Notes: generated by a model from the sequence alone, not told the origin. Counted from the stretch's first letter, positions 34,035 to 43,176 are shown. The stretch is 64,000 bases of DNA from Mycobacterium paraterrae (GCF_022430545.2 NZ_CP092488.2:4216001-4280000), one strand, 5' to 3'. Translations and numbers: made by a program.

Positions 34035-35783
34035 ATGGGATTCATCACCCCGGATCTTCCGGACGTCGACCCCGAAACCTGGCACACGCGGTCGGTAGCC
34101 GACCGGATGCAGGTGGTGACTCGGCACTGGGTCGAGCACGGCTTCGGCACCCCGTCGGCCATCTACCTGCTCTACGTGATCAAGATGGCCGCCTACGCCG
34201 CCGGCGCCGCTGCGGTCATCTCGTTGACGCCGGGTCTCGGCGGCTTGGGCCGGATCGAAGAGTGGTGGATGCAGCCGATCGTTTATCAGAAGCTGATCAT
34301 CTTCACGCTGCTGTTCGAGGTACTCGGGCTGGGCTGCGGCTCAGGGCCGCTCACCGCACGCTTCATGCCGCCGATCGGCGGATTCCTGTACTGGTTGCGG
34401 CCCAAGACAATTCGCTTGCCCCCATGGCCGAACGACGTGCCGTTCACCCGCGGTGACACCCGAACCGTGGTCGACGTCTTGCTATACGCGATCGTGCTGG
34501 CATCCGGGGTGTGGGCGCTGCTTGCGCCGGGCCACGGCGGTCCGGTCACCGGTGGTGGCGACGTGGGGTTGCTCGACGCACGCCTGGTGCTGCCGGCGAT
34601 CATCGCGCTGGCCCTACTAGGTCTGCGCGACAAGACCATATTTCTAGCCGCCCGCGGAGAGCACTACTGGCTGAAACTGCTGATCTTGTTTTTCCCGTTT
34701 ACCGACCAAATTGCCGCGTTCAAGATTGTGATGCTCGGATTGTGGTGGGGCGCGGCGACATCGAAGCTCAATCACCACTTTCCGTACGTCGTCGCGGCAA
34801 TGACGAGCAACAACGCCCTACTGCGCGGCAAGCCGTTCAACTGGCTCAAGCGCCGGCTCTATCGCGACCCGGTCGACGATGTCAGGCCCACCTGGATTCC
34901 CAAGCTGATGGCTCACGGTGGCGGCACGACGGCCGAGCTCATCGTGCCGGCGATCCTGGTGTTCGCCGGCGGTGATCACCCATGGCGCTGGTGGTTGATC
35001 GCTTTCATGGTCGTCTTCCACCTCAACATCATTTCCAACCTGCCGATGGGTGTGCCGTTGGAGTGGAACATCTTCTTCATCTTCTCGCTGTTCTACCTCT
35101 TCGGCCATTACGGCACCATCGTGATCTACGACCTCAATTCCCCGCTCCTGCTGGCGATGCTTCTGGTCGCGCTTCTGGTGATTCCGGTGGTGGGAAACAT
35201 GTTCCCGCAGCAGATTTCATTCCTGCCCGCACTGCGGTACTACGCCGGCAACTGGGCATCGAGCGTCTGGTGTTTCCGCGCGGGCGTGGAAGACAAAATC
35301 GAAGAGAACGTCGTCAAGAGTTCCGCGCTGACAGCCCGCCAGATCGCCCGGTTGTACGACCCGAACACGGCCGAGATCATCAGCGACAAAGCTCGCGCCT
35401 TTCGGTCCATGCACGTCCACGGTCGAGCGCTGAACGGCCTGTTGCCACGCGCACTCGACAAAGTGGAGGACTATGCGTGCCGTGAAGGCGAGACCGTCGC
35501 CGGCCCGCTGATCGGCTGGAATTTCGGCGAGGGCCATCTGCACAACGAGCAACTCGTCGAGGCAGTACAGCGACGCTGCCAATTGGAGGAAGGCGACCTG
35601 CGGGTGATCATCCTCGAAGGGCAGCCGATTCAGACCCAAAAGCAGTGGTACCGCATCGTCGACGCCAAGACTGGACTGATCGAGGAGGGCTATGTCCGGG
35701 TCGACGACATGCTGGCCCGCCAGCCGTGGCCGGAACCCGGCGATGAGTTCCCGGTCCACCCGGTCACGCACCGAAACGCGTGA
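34035..35783 (+). CDS. large polytopic membrane protein, DUF3556-like
   Basis: A 582-aa protein with about ten transmembrane helices between residues 45 and 400, and a soluble C-terminal domain of about 170 aa. Segments include GLGCGSGPLTARFMPPIGGF, NHHFPYVVAAMTSNNALL, NIISNLPMGVPLEWNIFF and SSVWCFRAGVEDKIEENVV. The size and segments fit the actinobacterial DUF3556 family, whose function is unknown. It starts at ATG 34035, or GTG 34032. It stands alone, divergent from the exported protein gene and 81 nt before gap. Confidence 0.75.
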   Translation: MGFITPDLPDVDPETWHTRSVADRMQVVTRHWVEHGFGTPSAIYLLYVIKMAAYAAGAAAVISLTPGLGGLGRIEEWWMQPIVYQKLIIFTLLFEVLGLGCGSGPLTARFMPPIGGFLYWLRPKTIRLPPWPNDVPFTRGDTRTVVDVLLYAIVLASGVWALLAPGHGGPVTGGGDVGLLDARLVLPAIIALALLGLRDKTIFLAARGEHYWLKLLILFFPFTDQIAAFKIVMLGLWWGAATSKLNHHFPYVVAAMTSNNALLRGKPFNWLKRRLYRDPVDDVRPTWIPKLMAHGGGTTAELIVPAILVFAGGDHPWRWWLIAFMVVFHLNIISNLPMGVPLEWNIFFIFSLFYLFGHYGTIVIYDLNSPLLLAMLLVALLVIPVVGNMFPQQISFLPALRYYAGNWASSVWCFRAGVEDKIEENVVKSSALTARQIARLYDPNTAEIISDKARAFRSMHVHGRALNGLLPRALDKVEDYACREGETVAGPLIGWNFGEGHLHNEQLVEAVQRRCQLEEGDLRVIILEGQPIQTQKQWYRIVDAKTGLIEEGYVRVDDMLARQPWPEPGDEFPVHPVTHRNA

Positions 35784-35864
35784 GCTAAACCACCGGATTA
35801 GCGACGCATTGTCCCAGCTACTAGGCTGTTGGCGAGCATCGAGTCAGCATCGAAGGAGACACAC

Positions 35865-36887
35865 GTGACGGTCCGGGTAGGCATCAACGGCTTCGGTCGC
35901 ATCGGCCGCAACTTCTACCGGGCCCTGCTGGCGCAGCAGGCCGCGGGAGCCGACACCGACATCGAGGTGGTGGCGGCCAACGACCTGACCGACAACGCCA
36001 GCCTCGCGCACTTGCTGAAATTTGACTCCATCCTGGGCCGGCTTCCGTTTGACGTCAGCCTGGAGGGCGAAGACACCATCGTCGTCGGCAGTCACAAGAT
36101 CAAGGCGCTCGCGGTCAAGGAAGGCCCGGCGGCGCTGCCCTGGGGCGACCTGGGCGTCGACGTCGTGGTCGAGTCCACCGGCATTTTCACCAACGCCGCA
36201 AAGGCCAAGGGCCATTTGGATGCCGGCGCCAAGAAGGTGATCATCTCCGCGCCCGCCACCGACGAGGACATCACCATCGTGCTGGGGGTCAACGACGACA
36301 AGTACGACGGCAGCCAGAACATCATCTCCAATGCGTCGTGCACCACGAACTGCCTCGGCCCGATCGCCAAGGTGCTCAACGATGAGTTCGGCATCGTCAA
36401 GGGTCTGATGACCACCGTCCACGCGTACACCCAGGACCAGAACCTGCAGGACGGTCCGCACAAGGACTTGCGTCGGGCGCGCGCTGCGGCGCTGAACATC
36501 GTTCCGACCTCGACGGGTGCCGCGAAGGCCATCGGCTTGGTGCTGCCGGAGCTGAAGGGCAAGCTCGACGGCTACGCGCTGCGAGTCCCGATCCCGACCG
36601 GTTCCGTTACCGACCTGACCGCGGAGCTGAAGAAGTCGGCCAGCGCCGACGAGATCAACGCCGCGATGAAGGCCGCAGCCGATGGCCCGATGAAGGGCAT
36701 CCTCAAGTATTACGACGCGCCGATCGTCTCCAGCGACATCGTCACCGACCCGCATAGCTCGATCTTCGACTCCGGACTGACCAAGGCGATCGAGAACGAG
36801 GCCAAGGTGGTTTCCTGGTACGACAATGAGTGGGGTTACTCCAACCGCCTCGTCGACCTGGTCGCGTTGGTCGGCAAGTCGCTGTAA
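35865..36887 (+). CDS. gap: glyceraldehyde-3-phosphate dehydrogenase
   Basis: Oxidises glyceraldehyde 3-phosphate to 1,3-bisphosphoglycerate with NAD. The 340-aa protein has the Rossmann start VRVGINGFGRIGRNFYRAL, the nucleophile SNASCTTNC, the substrate His in TTVHAYTQDQ, and WYDNEWGYSNRLVDL at the C-terminus. The GTG at 35865 follows a clear GAAGGAGA site. It is the first gene of gap-pgk-tpiA; pgk starts 2 nt after its stop. Confidence 0.97.
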   Translation: MTVRVGINGFGRIGRNFYRALLAQQAAGADTDIEVVAANDLTDNASLAHLLKFDSILGRLPFDVSLEGEDTIVVGSHKIKALAVKEGPAALPWGDLGVDVVVESTGIFTNAAKAKGHLDAGAKKVIISAPATDEDITIVLGVNDDKYDGSQNIISNASCTTNCLGPIAKVLNDEFGIVKGLMTTVHAYTQDQNLQDGPHKDLRRARAAALNIVPTSTGAAKAIGLVLPELKGKLDGYALRVPIPTGSVTDLTAELKKSASADEINAAMKAAADGPMKGILKYYDAPIVSSDIVTDPHSSIFDSGLTKAIENEAKVVSWYDNEWGYSNRLVDLVALVGKSL

Positions 36888-36889
36888 TC

Positions 36890-38101
36890 GTGGCTCTCCC
36901 GAACCTCAACGACCTTCTCGCGCAAGGTGTTTCGGGTCGTGGGGTGCTTGTCCGCTCCGACCTGAATGTGCCGCTGAACGACGGCGTCATCACCGACGCC
37001 GGCCGCATCACCGCGTCAGTTCCCACGATCAAGGCGTTGTCGGACGCCGGCGCCAAAGTGGTGGTGACCGCACACCTGGGACGCCCGGACGGCAAGCCGG
37101 ACCCGGCGCTGTCGCTGGCGCCGGTTGCCACGAAACTGGGCGAGGAACTGGGTACGGACGTCCAGTTGGCCGCCGATGTCGTCGGCGAGGACGCCACTCG
37201 CCGTTCCTTGAGCCTGGCGGACGGCGATGTCCTGCTGGTGGAGAACATCCGGTTCGACCCAAGGGAAACCAGCAAAGACGACGCGCAGCGGCTGGAGTTG
37301 GCCAAAGAACTCGCTGAATTGGTTGGCGAGACAGGCGCATTCGTGTCTGACGGGTTCGGGGTGGTGCACCGCAAGCAGGCGTCGGTCTACGACGTCGCGA
37401 CGCTGTTGCCGCACTACGCCGGCACGCTGGTCGCCGACGAAGTCGCGGTGCTCGAGCGGCTGACCGAATCGACCAAGCGGCCGTACGCGGTGGTCCTCGG
37501 CGGCTCCAAAGTGTCCGACAAGCTCGGCGTCATCGAGCAGCTCGCCACGAAGGCCGACAGCATCGTGATCGGCGGCGGCATGTGCTACACGTTCCTGGCC
37601 GCAATGGGATTGTCCGTCGGCACGTCGCTGCTGCAGACCGAGATGATCGAGACCTGCAAAAAGCTGCTCGACACCTACGCCGACGTCATCCGGCTGCCCG
37701 TCGACATCGTGGTGGCCGACAAATTCGCGGCCGACTCACCGCCGGAAACCGTTGCTGCCGAAGCGATTCCGGACGGCAAGATGGGGCTTGACATCGGACC
37801 CGGCTCGGTCGACCGGTTCACGAAGCTACTGGCCAACGCGGAGACGATCTTCTGGAATGGGCCGATGGGCGTGTTCGAGTTCCCCGCGTTCGCCGCCGGC
37901 ACCAGAGGCCTCGCCGAAGTGATCGCCGCGGCGACCGCCAAGGGCGCGTTCAGCGTGGTGGGCGGCGGTGACTCCGCCGCCGCAGTGCGCGCGCTGGGCC
38001 TGCCCGAAGACGGCTTCTCCCACATATCCACCGGTGGCGGGGCGTCACTGGAATACCTTGAGGGCAAGACCCTTCCCGGTCTCGAAGTGTTGAGCAGTTG
38101 A
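36890..38101 (+). CDS. pgk: phosphoglycerate kinase
   Basis: Transfers phosphate from 1,3-bisphosphoglycerate to ADP. The 403-aa two-domain protein shows VLVRSDLNVPL, VVVTAHLGRPDG, FVSDGFGVVHRKQASVYD, VVLGGSKVSDKLGVI and the C-terminal nucleotide loop VVGGGDSAAAVRAL with ISTGGGASLEYLEG. The GTG start lies 2 nt after the gap stop. tpiA follows 16 nt later. Confidence 0.97.
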   Translation: MALPNLNDLLAQGVSGRGVLVRSDLNVPLNDGVITDAGRITASVPTIKALSDAGAKVVVTAHLGRPDGKPDPALSLAPVATKLGEELGTDVQLAADVVGEDATRRSLSLADGDVLLVENIRFDPRETSKDDAQRLELAKELAELVGETGAFVSDGFGVVHRKQASVYDVATLLPHYAGTLVADEVAVLERLTESTKRPYAVVLGGSKVSDKLGVIEQLATKADSIVIGGGMCYTFLAAMGLSVGTSLLQTEMIETCKKLLDTYADVIRLPVDIVVADKFAADSPPETVAAEAIPDGKMGLDIGPGSVDRFTKLLANAETIFWNGPMGVFEFPAFAAGTRGLAEVIAAATAKGAFSVVGGGDSAAAVRALGLPEDGFSHISTGGGASLEYLEGKTLPGLEVLSS

Positions 38102-38117
38102 GTAAAGGACCGTGGGT

Positions 38118-38903
38118 ATGAGCCGCAAGCCGCTGATTGCCGGCAATTGGAAGATGAACCTCAACCATTTCGAGGCCATCGCACTGGTACAGAAGATCGC
38201 GTTCTCATTGCCCGACAAGTACTTCGACAAGGTCGACGTCGCGGTCATCCCGCCGTTCACCGACCTGCGCAGTGTGCAGACTCTGGTCGACGGCGACAAG
38301 CTGCGCCTCACCTACGGCGCCCAGGATGTGTCCACGCACGACTCCGGGGCCTACACCGGCGAGATCAGCGGAGCGTTTCTGGCCAAGCTGGGCTGCCACT
38401 ACGCCGTGGTCGGTCACTCCGAGCGGCGCACCTACCACCACGAGGACGACGCGCTGGTGGCGGCGAAGGCCGCAGCCGCCCTCAAACATGAGCTGACTCC
38501 GATCGTCTGCATCGGCGAGCACCTCGAAGTGCGCGAGGCCGGCGAACACGTCAGCCACTGCCAGAACCAGCTTCGCGGGTCGCTGGCCGGGCTGTCGGCC
38601 GAGCAGATCGGCAAGACAGTGATCGCCTACGAGCCGGTCTGGGCGATCGGCACCGGCCGGGTGGCCAGTGCGGCTGACGCGCAGGAAGTGTGCGCCGCTG
38701 TCCGCAAGGAATTGGGATCGTTGGCCACGCCGCAGATCGCCGACTCGGTGCGCGTGCTGTACGGCGGCTCGGTGAACGCCAAGAACATCGGTGACATCGT
38801 CGCGCAGGAAGACGTGGACGGAGCCCTGGTGGGGGGCGCATCGCTGGACGGCGAGCAGTTCGCGACTCTGTCCGCCATCGCCGCCGGCGGCCCGCTGCCG
38901 TAA
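38118..38903 (+). CDS. tpiA: triosephosphate isomerase
   Basis: Interconverts dihydroxyacetone phosphate and glyceraldehyde 3-phosphate. The 261-aa TIM barrel has the catalytic Lys in GNWKMN, His in VVGHSERR and Glu in AYEPVWAIGTG, plus the phosphate loop YGGSVNAKN. The ATG at 38118 (MSRKPLIAG) matches the family start. It is the last gene of the glycolytic operon and is followed by a hairpin. Confidence 0.97.
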   Translation: MSRKPLIAGNWKMNLNHFEAIALVQKIAFSLPDKYFDKVDVAVIPPFTDLRSVQTLVDGDKLRLTYGAQDVSTHDSGAYTGEISGAFLAKLGCHYAVVGHSERRTYHHEDDALVAAKAAAALKHELTPIVCIGEHLEVREAGEHVSHCQNQLRGSLAGLSAEQIGKTVIAYEPVWAIGTGRVASAADAQEVCAAVRKELGSLATPQIADSVRVLYGGSVNAKNIGDIVAQEDVDGALVGGASLDGEQFATLSAIAAGGPLP

Positions 38904-38919
38904 CCGGCGCCGGCTACGG
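38898..38919 (+). terminator. hairpin at the end of the gap-pgk-tpiA operon
   Basis: CCGTA and TACGG enclose CCGGCGCCGG, giving a near-perfect 10-bp stem (one A-C mismatch) that overlaps the tpiA stop codon. There is no U-tract. Confidence 0.55.
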
Positions 38920-38955
38920 GTTGCGATCGTGGCACAGGCAGGCTTAGCTAATCGA

Positions 38956-38976
38956 AACCTAAAAGACGCACAGGTT
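38956..38976. promoter_or_regulatory. inverted repeat AACCT-N11-AGGTT before the first protease gene
   Basis: AACCT (38956-38960) and AGGTT (38972-38976) lie 46 nt before the ATG at 39023. The segment GAAACCT(A/G)AAAGA...CAGGTT is shared with the larger repeat before the second protease gene. It is a candidate operator or RNA element. Confidence 0.45.
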
Positions 38977-39022
38977 TGTCCTGTCGTGCTCATAGCCGAG
39001 CCAAACAATCCCGGGGGAGACA

Positions 39023-40255
39023 ATGTCGGTTCGCGACCGTAAAGCGCAGGCGCCGAAGCTCGGCCGCCGCCTCTTGGTAGGCGTTGGTGCGGGTGCCGGC
39101 GTGTTTCTTGCCGCAGCCGCGATGGCGACCGGATCCGCGGTGACCGCGGCCCCCGCCCACGCTGACTTCGAAGATCTGCTCGACCCGATCATCCAGCCGT
39201 TGCTGACGTCGTTCACCGACGCGGTTTCGGCCGTTGACCCCGCTGCGGCGCTGGACATCACCAGCTGGACGGACAGCTTGCTGGCCAGCCTGGGCAACTT
39301 CGACCTCGCGTTGCCGTCGACGGATTCGGCGCTGGCGGCCGCAGCGTCGTCGGCCGAGCCGGCTGCCGTCGCGACCTCGGCCACCTACGACCTTCCCATC
39401 ACCCTGATGGAGGGCACCGAGCCGACCGTGCAGGCCTCGGTCGACGGCGGCACTTCACTGCCGGTGCTTGTCGACACCGGGTCCAGCGGCCTCGTCGTCC
39501 CTCTGACCGATATCACCGGCAGTAGCAACCTGCTGACGGAGTGGGACACACTGCTGAGTCTCGGGGCCCCCAGCAGCTTCGGCGAGAGTGGCTACAGCGG
39601 CGGTGTGGACTACATCTACCTGACTTACAACGACCTGCCGGTCTCCTACGCCGACGGCCTCACCACGAACGGCCCCGTCGAAGTCGAGGTCTACTCGTGG
39701 AACCCGTCTGATTTCGGAAGCCTATTCACCAATGACGCCTTCCAGAACTTCCTCGCCGGCAACGACTCGCAGGGCGGCATCCTGGGCATCGGCGACAACG
39801 TCAACGGCGGGGCCGGTGTGAGTCCGTTCGACAGCTACGGCAGTGCGCTTGTCGACCTGAAGAACGATCAACTGATCATCGGCGGCTCCAACCCGTACCA
39901 GTCCCTGGACAGCGTCGCCAACAACGGATCGACGCTGACCGGCCTGACCGAAACGGTGACGAACAGCAGCGGCGGCTCAGTCGGTTCCGCGACGGGCATC
40001 TCCGACGACCTCGACACCGGTGGCGTCCAGGGGACCATTCCGTCGACGATCTCCGGTGTCACCGCGGGTGACACCATCACGGTCAAGGATGGCGCCACGG
40101 TGCTGTACTCCTACACCGTCCCCAGCGGCGGGGTGCCGTTGTCGACGTCGGGCACCTCGATCGACAGCGGCTACTACGCGCTGGTAGACCATCCGCTCTA
40201 CATCGACTACGCCAACGACACGACGTACATCGACAGCCTGACCTCCGCGACCTAG
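39023..40255 (+). CDS. secreted pepsin-like aspartic protease (PecA-type domain), copy 1
   Basis: A 410-aa protein with a Sec signal peptide ending APAHA before DFEDLLDP. After an Ala/Ser linker the protease domain starts near residue 122. It has two pepsin-type catalytic motifs: DTGSSGLV (Asp151) and DTGGVQGTIP (Asp331). The domain resembles the C-terminal protease of PE_PGRS proteins such as PecA, which trims surface PE proteins. Here the PE domain is replaced by a signal peptide. The ATG at 39023 has GGGGGAG upstream. It is the first of three tandem paralogues. Confidence 0.82.
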   Translation: MSVRDRKAQAPKLGRRLLVGVGAGAGVFLAAAAMATGSAVTAAPAHADFEDLLDPIIQPLLTSFTDAVSAVDPAAALDITSWTDSLLASLGNFDLALPSTDSALAAAASSAEPAAVATSATYDLPITLMEGTEPTVQASVDGGTSLPVLVDTGSSGLVVPLTDITGSSNLLTEWDTLLSLGAPSSFGESGYSGGVDYIYLTYNDLPVSYADGLTTNGPVEVEVYSWNPSDFGSLFTNDAFQNFLAGNDSQGGILGIGDNVNGGAGVSPFDSYGSALVDLKNDQLIIGGSNPYQSLDSVANNGSTLTGLTETVTNSSGGSVGSATGISDDLDTGGVQGTIPSTISGVTAGDTITVKDGATVLYSYTVPSGGVPLSTSGTSIDSGYYALVDHPLYIDYANDTTYIDSLTSAT

Positions 40256-40264
40256 TCAGTACGA

Positions 40265-40280
40265 CGCGCCGGGCGGCGCG
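40265..40280 (+). terminator. hairpin after protease copy 1
   Basis: CGCGCC-GGGC-GGCGCG forms a perfect 6-bp stem with a 4-nt loop, 9 nt after the stop at 40255. Confidence 0.45.
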
Positions 40281-40356
40281 GTGCGCAGGGGCCGTTACCT
40301 CAGGTTCTTTGAATTGGGTATGCGTGTGGGTTGATTTGCAGGGACCTCCCAGCTAG

Positions 40357-40392
40357 CTTAACGAAACCTGAAAGAAATACAGGTTCGTTAAG
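40357..40392. promoter_or_regulatory. large inverted repeat before protease copy 2
   Basis: CTTAACGAAACCTG (40357-40370) and CAGGTTCGTTAAG (40380-40392) are complementary over 13 bp with one bulged A, around the 9-nt AAAGAAATA. The right arm is followed by a second AGGTTCGT. It is AT-rich against a GC-rich background and lies 44 nt before the ATG at 40437. Confidence 0.6.
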
Positions 40393-40436
40393 GTTCGTGG
40401 GCTCGTTCGCCCACCAACTCGTCGGGGGTCACTCGC

Positions 40437-41639
40437 ATGGCACGTCGGTTGCGCAACAAGCTGGTCGGACTCGGCGCAAGCGCCGGGGCGGTGGCCGCCG
40501 CCGCCGCAGTGGCGATCGGGGCGCCCGCACCTGCGCACGCGGATTTCGAGGACCTGTTGGACCCGATCGTCCAGCCGATTCTGACGTCGCTGACGGATTC
40601 GGTTGCGTTGTTCGATCCGGCGGCAGCGCTGGACCTGACCAGCTGGACCGACACCCTGCTGGCCAGCCTGAACAGTTCCTTGGACGTCGCGTTGCCGGCT
40701 GCCGACACGGCCGCCGCCGCCGCGTCGACGGGTGGCGCTGAGCCCGCCGCGGACGCCGCCACCAGCTACACGCTGCCCATCACCATGCAGATCGTCACCG
40801 AGCCGACCATTCAGGCCGCGATCGGCGCCGGCGATGACTCGACGCTGCTGGTTGACACCGGCTCCAGCGGCCTCGTCATCCCGTGGCAAGAGCTCGGGAG
40901 CAACGACTTCTCGGCGCTGGAGGAGCTGTTCAAGCTCGGCCTGCCCGACAACTTCGGCTTCAGCGGCTACAGCGGGGGAGTCGAATACTTCTACCTCACC
41001 TACGACGGTGTACCGGTCGATTACGGCACCGACGGCACGGACGTGCTCAGCACGACCAGCCCCGTCGACGTCGAGCTGTTCTCATGGTCGACCAACCCGG
41101 CCAACATTTTCGAGAACTTCCAGAGCTTCCTCGCCAATAACCACGTCGACGGCATCCTGGGCGTCGGCCCGAGCACGGCCGGCCCCACGACCAGCCCGTT
41201 CGAAGGCTACGGCGGTGTGCTCGTCGACCTGGTCGGGCCGGAGAAGCAGCTGATCGTCGGGGGCGACAACCCGCTGACCGGCGGCACCTGGCTCACCGGA
41301 TCGCCGATCGTCGGCGGCCTGACCGAGACCGTGACCCACGACGGTGTGGTGACCGGAACCGGGACGATCTCCAACGACCTCGACTCGGGTGGCGTCTACG
41401 GCACCATCCCGTCGTCCATCGCGCACTCCGGCGTCGCGTCAGGCGACACGATCTCGGTCTACCAGGGCAACACGCTGCTCTACTCGTACCAGGTCGGTAC
41501 CGACAGCATCGGCCAGAGCACGGCACCGACGGTGATCTCGAGTAGCGCGATCGACAGCGGGGTCGTGCCGTTCTTCACCCACGAGGCCTACTTCGACTAC
41601 GCCACCGACAAAACCTACTGGGGTCCGCTAGCCAGCTGA
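40437..41639 (+). CDS. secreted pepsin-like aspartic protease (PecA-type domain), copy 2
   Basis: A 400-aa paralogue of copy 1 with the same layout. The signal peptide ends APAHA before DFEDLLDPIVQPILTSLTD. The catalytic motifs are DTGSSGLVIPW (Asp140) and DSGGVYGTIP (Asp316). The flap-side segment GFSGYSGGVEYFYLTYDG is shared by all copies. The ATG at 40437 follows GGGGGTC. It has its own upstream inverted repeat, so it is probably transcribed separately from copy 1. Confidence 0.82.
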   Translation: MARRLRNKLVGLGASAGAVAAAAAVAIGAPAPAHADFEDLLDPIVQPILTSLTDSVALFDPAAALDLTSWTDTLLASLNSSLDVALPAADTAAAAASTGGAEPAADAATSYTLPITMQIVTEPTIQAAIGAGDDSTLLVDTGSSGLVIPWQELGSNDFSALEELFKLGLPDNFGFSGYSGGVEYFYLTYDGVPVDYGTDGTDVLSTTSPVDVELFSWSTNPANIFENFQSFLANNHVDGILGVGPSTAGPTTSPFEGYGGVLVDLVGPEKQLIVGGDNPLTGGTWLTGSPIVGGLTETVTHDGVVTGTGTISNDLDSGGVYGTIPSSIAHSGVASGDTISVYQGNTLLYSYQVGTDSIGQSTAPTVISSSAIDSGVVPFFTHEAYFDYATDKTYWGPLAS

Positions 41640-41649
41640 CCTAACGACG

Positions 41650-41669
41650 ACCGAATTTTTCAGTTCGGT
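41650..41669. promoter_or_regulatory. hairpin ACCGAA-N8-TTCGGT between protease copies 2 and 3
   Basis: A 6-bp perfect stem with loop TTTTTCAG, 11 nt after the copy 2 stop and 54 nt before the copy 3 start. It could be a terminator of copy 2 or the counterpart of the inverted repeats before copies 1 and 2. Confidence 0.4.
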
Positions 41670-41723
41670 ATGAGTTCGCGTTCTCGACAGGAAGTAATAC
41701 CCGGCTGAGCGCAGCCTTAGAGA

Positions 41724-42908
41724 ATGACACGTCGCCACGCTGGAAAGTCGCTGCGCCGCTTCGTCTCTGGAGTGGGGGTTAGCCTCGGCGCGGTCGCTGC
41801 TGCGGCGGCGATCGCGACGGGTTCGGCGGCGCCGGGCAGGGCGGATTTCGAAGACCTGCTCGACCCGATCGTTCAGCCCATTCTGACCTCATTGACGGAC
41901 TCGATCGAACTTTTCGATTCCGCGTTGGACCTGACGAATTGGGCCGACACCTTCCTCGCCAGCCTGGAGTCACTCGACGTCGCACTTCCGACAACCGATA
42001 CCGCCCTCACCGCCGCAGCAACCGGTGCCGAACCGGCCGCGGCACTGGTCACCACCACTTACGACATCCCGATCACGATGGAGATCGTCACCGAGCCGAC
42101 GATCGAGACCACGATCGGCGGTGTGGCGAACACCTTGCTGGTCGACACCGGCTCCGCCGGTTTGGTGATCCCCTGGACTGGGCTCGGCGAGACAGACCTC
42201 GCGGCGTTCCAGAATCTGCTCAACCTCGGCTTCCCGAGCGACTTCGGCATCAGCGGTTACAGCGGCGGGGTCGGCTATCTGTACCTGGTCTACGACGATG
42301 TGCCCACGGTGTACGGCGACGGCGTATTAAGCACGACCGGCCCTGTCGACGTCGAAGTGTGGTCCTGGTCCAACAACTGGCTGGATCCGTTCAACAACTT
42401 CCAGACCTTCCTGGACGCCAACCACGTCGACGGCGTCCTCGGCATCGGCGACAACGCCTACGGGCCGACCGTCAGCCCCCTGGAGAGCTTCGGCGGGGTG
42501 ACGGTCGACATCCCCAACGGCGTGATGACCATCGGCCCGAACACCGCCGAGCCGTTGTTCACCGTCGACGGCGCGCCGATCACCACGTTGTACGAGACCG
42601 TAACGACGAACGGCGTGACGAACGGCACAAGTGTGCTCACCAACGTCGACTCCGGTGGTGTCTACGGCACCATTCCGGCGTCCATCGGCTCCAACCTGCA
42701 ACAAGGTTCGCTGATCTCGGTCTACGACGAGCAGGGCGGCAATCTGCTCTACCAGTACACCGTGGGCACGGACAGCCTCAACCAGAGCACAGCTCCGACG
42801 GTCGTCTCCGGGACCTACGTCAACAGCGGTGTGGTGCCGTTCCTGAGCCAGGCGATCTACATCAATTACGACGACGGCACGATGTCCTTCTACGGCCCGA
42901 CCGGCTGA
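41724..42908 (+). CDS. secreted pepsin-like aspartic protease (PecA-type domain), copy 3
   Basis: A 394-aa paralogue. The signal peptide ends SAAPGRA before DFEDLLDPIVQPILTSLTD, with GRA rather than AHA at the cleavage site. The catalytic motifs are DTGSAGLVIPW (Asp141; Ala replaces the usual second Ser) and DSGGVYGTIP (Asp309). Both aspartates are retained, so activity is likely. The gene ends 31 nt before the secG start. Confidence 0.82.
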   Translation: MTRRHAGKSLRRFVSGVGVSLGAVAAAAAIATGSAAPGRADFEDLLDPIVQPILTSLTDSIELFDSALDLTNWADTFLASLESLDVALPTTDTALTAAATGAEPAAALVTTTYDIPITMEIVTEPTIETTIGGVANTLLVDTGSAGLVIPWTGLGETDLAAFQNLLNLGFPSDFGISGYSGGVGYLYLVYDDVPTVYGDGVLSTTGPVDVEVWSWSNNWLDPFNNFQTFLDANHVDGVLGIGDNAYGPTVSPLESFGGVTVDIPNGVMTIGPNTAEPLFTVDGAPITTLYETVTTNGVTNGTSVLTNVDSGGVYGTIPASIGSNLQQGSLISVYDEQGGNLLYQYTVGTDSLNQSTAPTVVSGTYVNSGVVPFLSQAIYINYDDGTMSFYGPTG

Positions 42909-42926
42909 TACGTCTTGCTGGGCCGG

Positions 42927-42932
42927 TAAGGT
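42927..42932 (+). promoter_or_regulatory. -10 element (TAAGGT) of a leaderless secG promoter
   Basis: TAAGGT, then GTCCTCC (7 nt), then the ATG at 42940. Identical hexamer and spacing occur before rpe. It overlaps an upstream in-frame GTG (42931) and so argues for the ATG start. Confidence 0.5.
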
Positions 42933-42939
42933 GTCCTCC

Positions 42940-43176
42940 ATGGAGTTGGCCCTGCAGATCACCCTGGTGATCACCAGCATCCTGGTGGTCTTGTTGGTGC
43001 TGTTGCACCGCGCCAAGGGTGGCGGTTTGTCCACGCTGTTCGGTGGCGGCGTGCAGTCCAGCTTGTCCGGGTCGACGGTGGTGGAAAAGAACCTCGACCG
43101 GTTGACGCTGTTCGTCGTGGGCATCTGGCTGGTCGCCATCATCGGCATGGCGTTGCGCATCAAGTACAACGCCTGA
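42940..43176 (+). CDS. secG: preprotein translocase subunit SecG
   Basis: A 78-aa two-helix subunit of the SecYEG channel. The first helix is ALQITLVITSILVVLLVLLH, the conserved loop is RAKGGGLSTLFGGG with SSLSGSTVVEKNLDR, and the second helix is LFVVGIWLVAIIGMAL. The ATG at 42940 (MELALQ) matches homologues and the leaderless promoter. The preceding genes encode Sec-exported proteases, although they are probably separate units. Confidence 0.95.
   Translation: MELALQITLVITSILVVLLVLLHRAKGGGLSTLFGGGVQSSLSGSTVVEKNLDRLTLFVVGIWLVAIIGMALRIKYNA

Noticed and set aside
38941..38960. IdeR (iron) box near TTAGCTAATCG
   Set aside because: Does not match the 19-bp IdeR palindrome in the second half.
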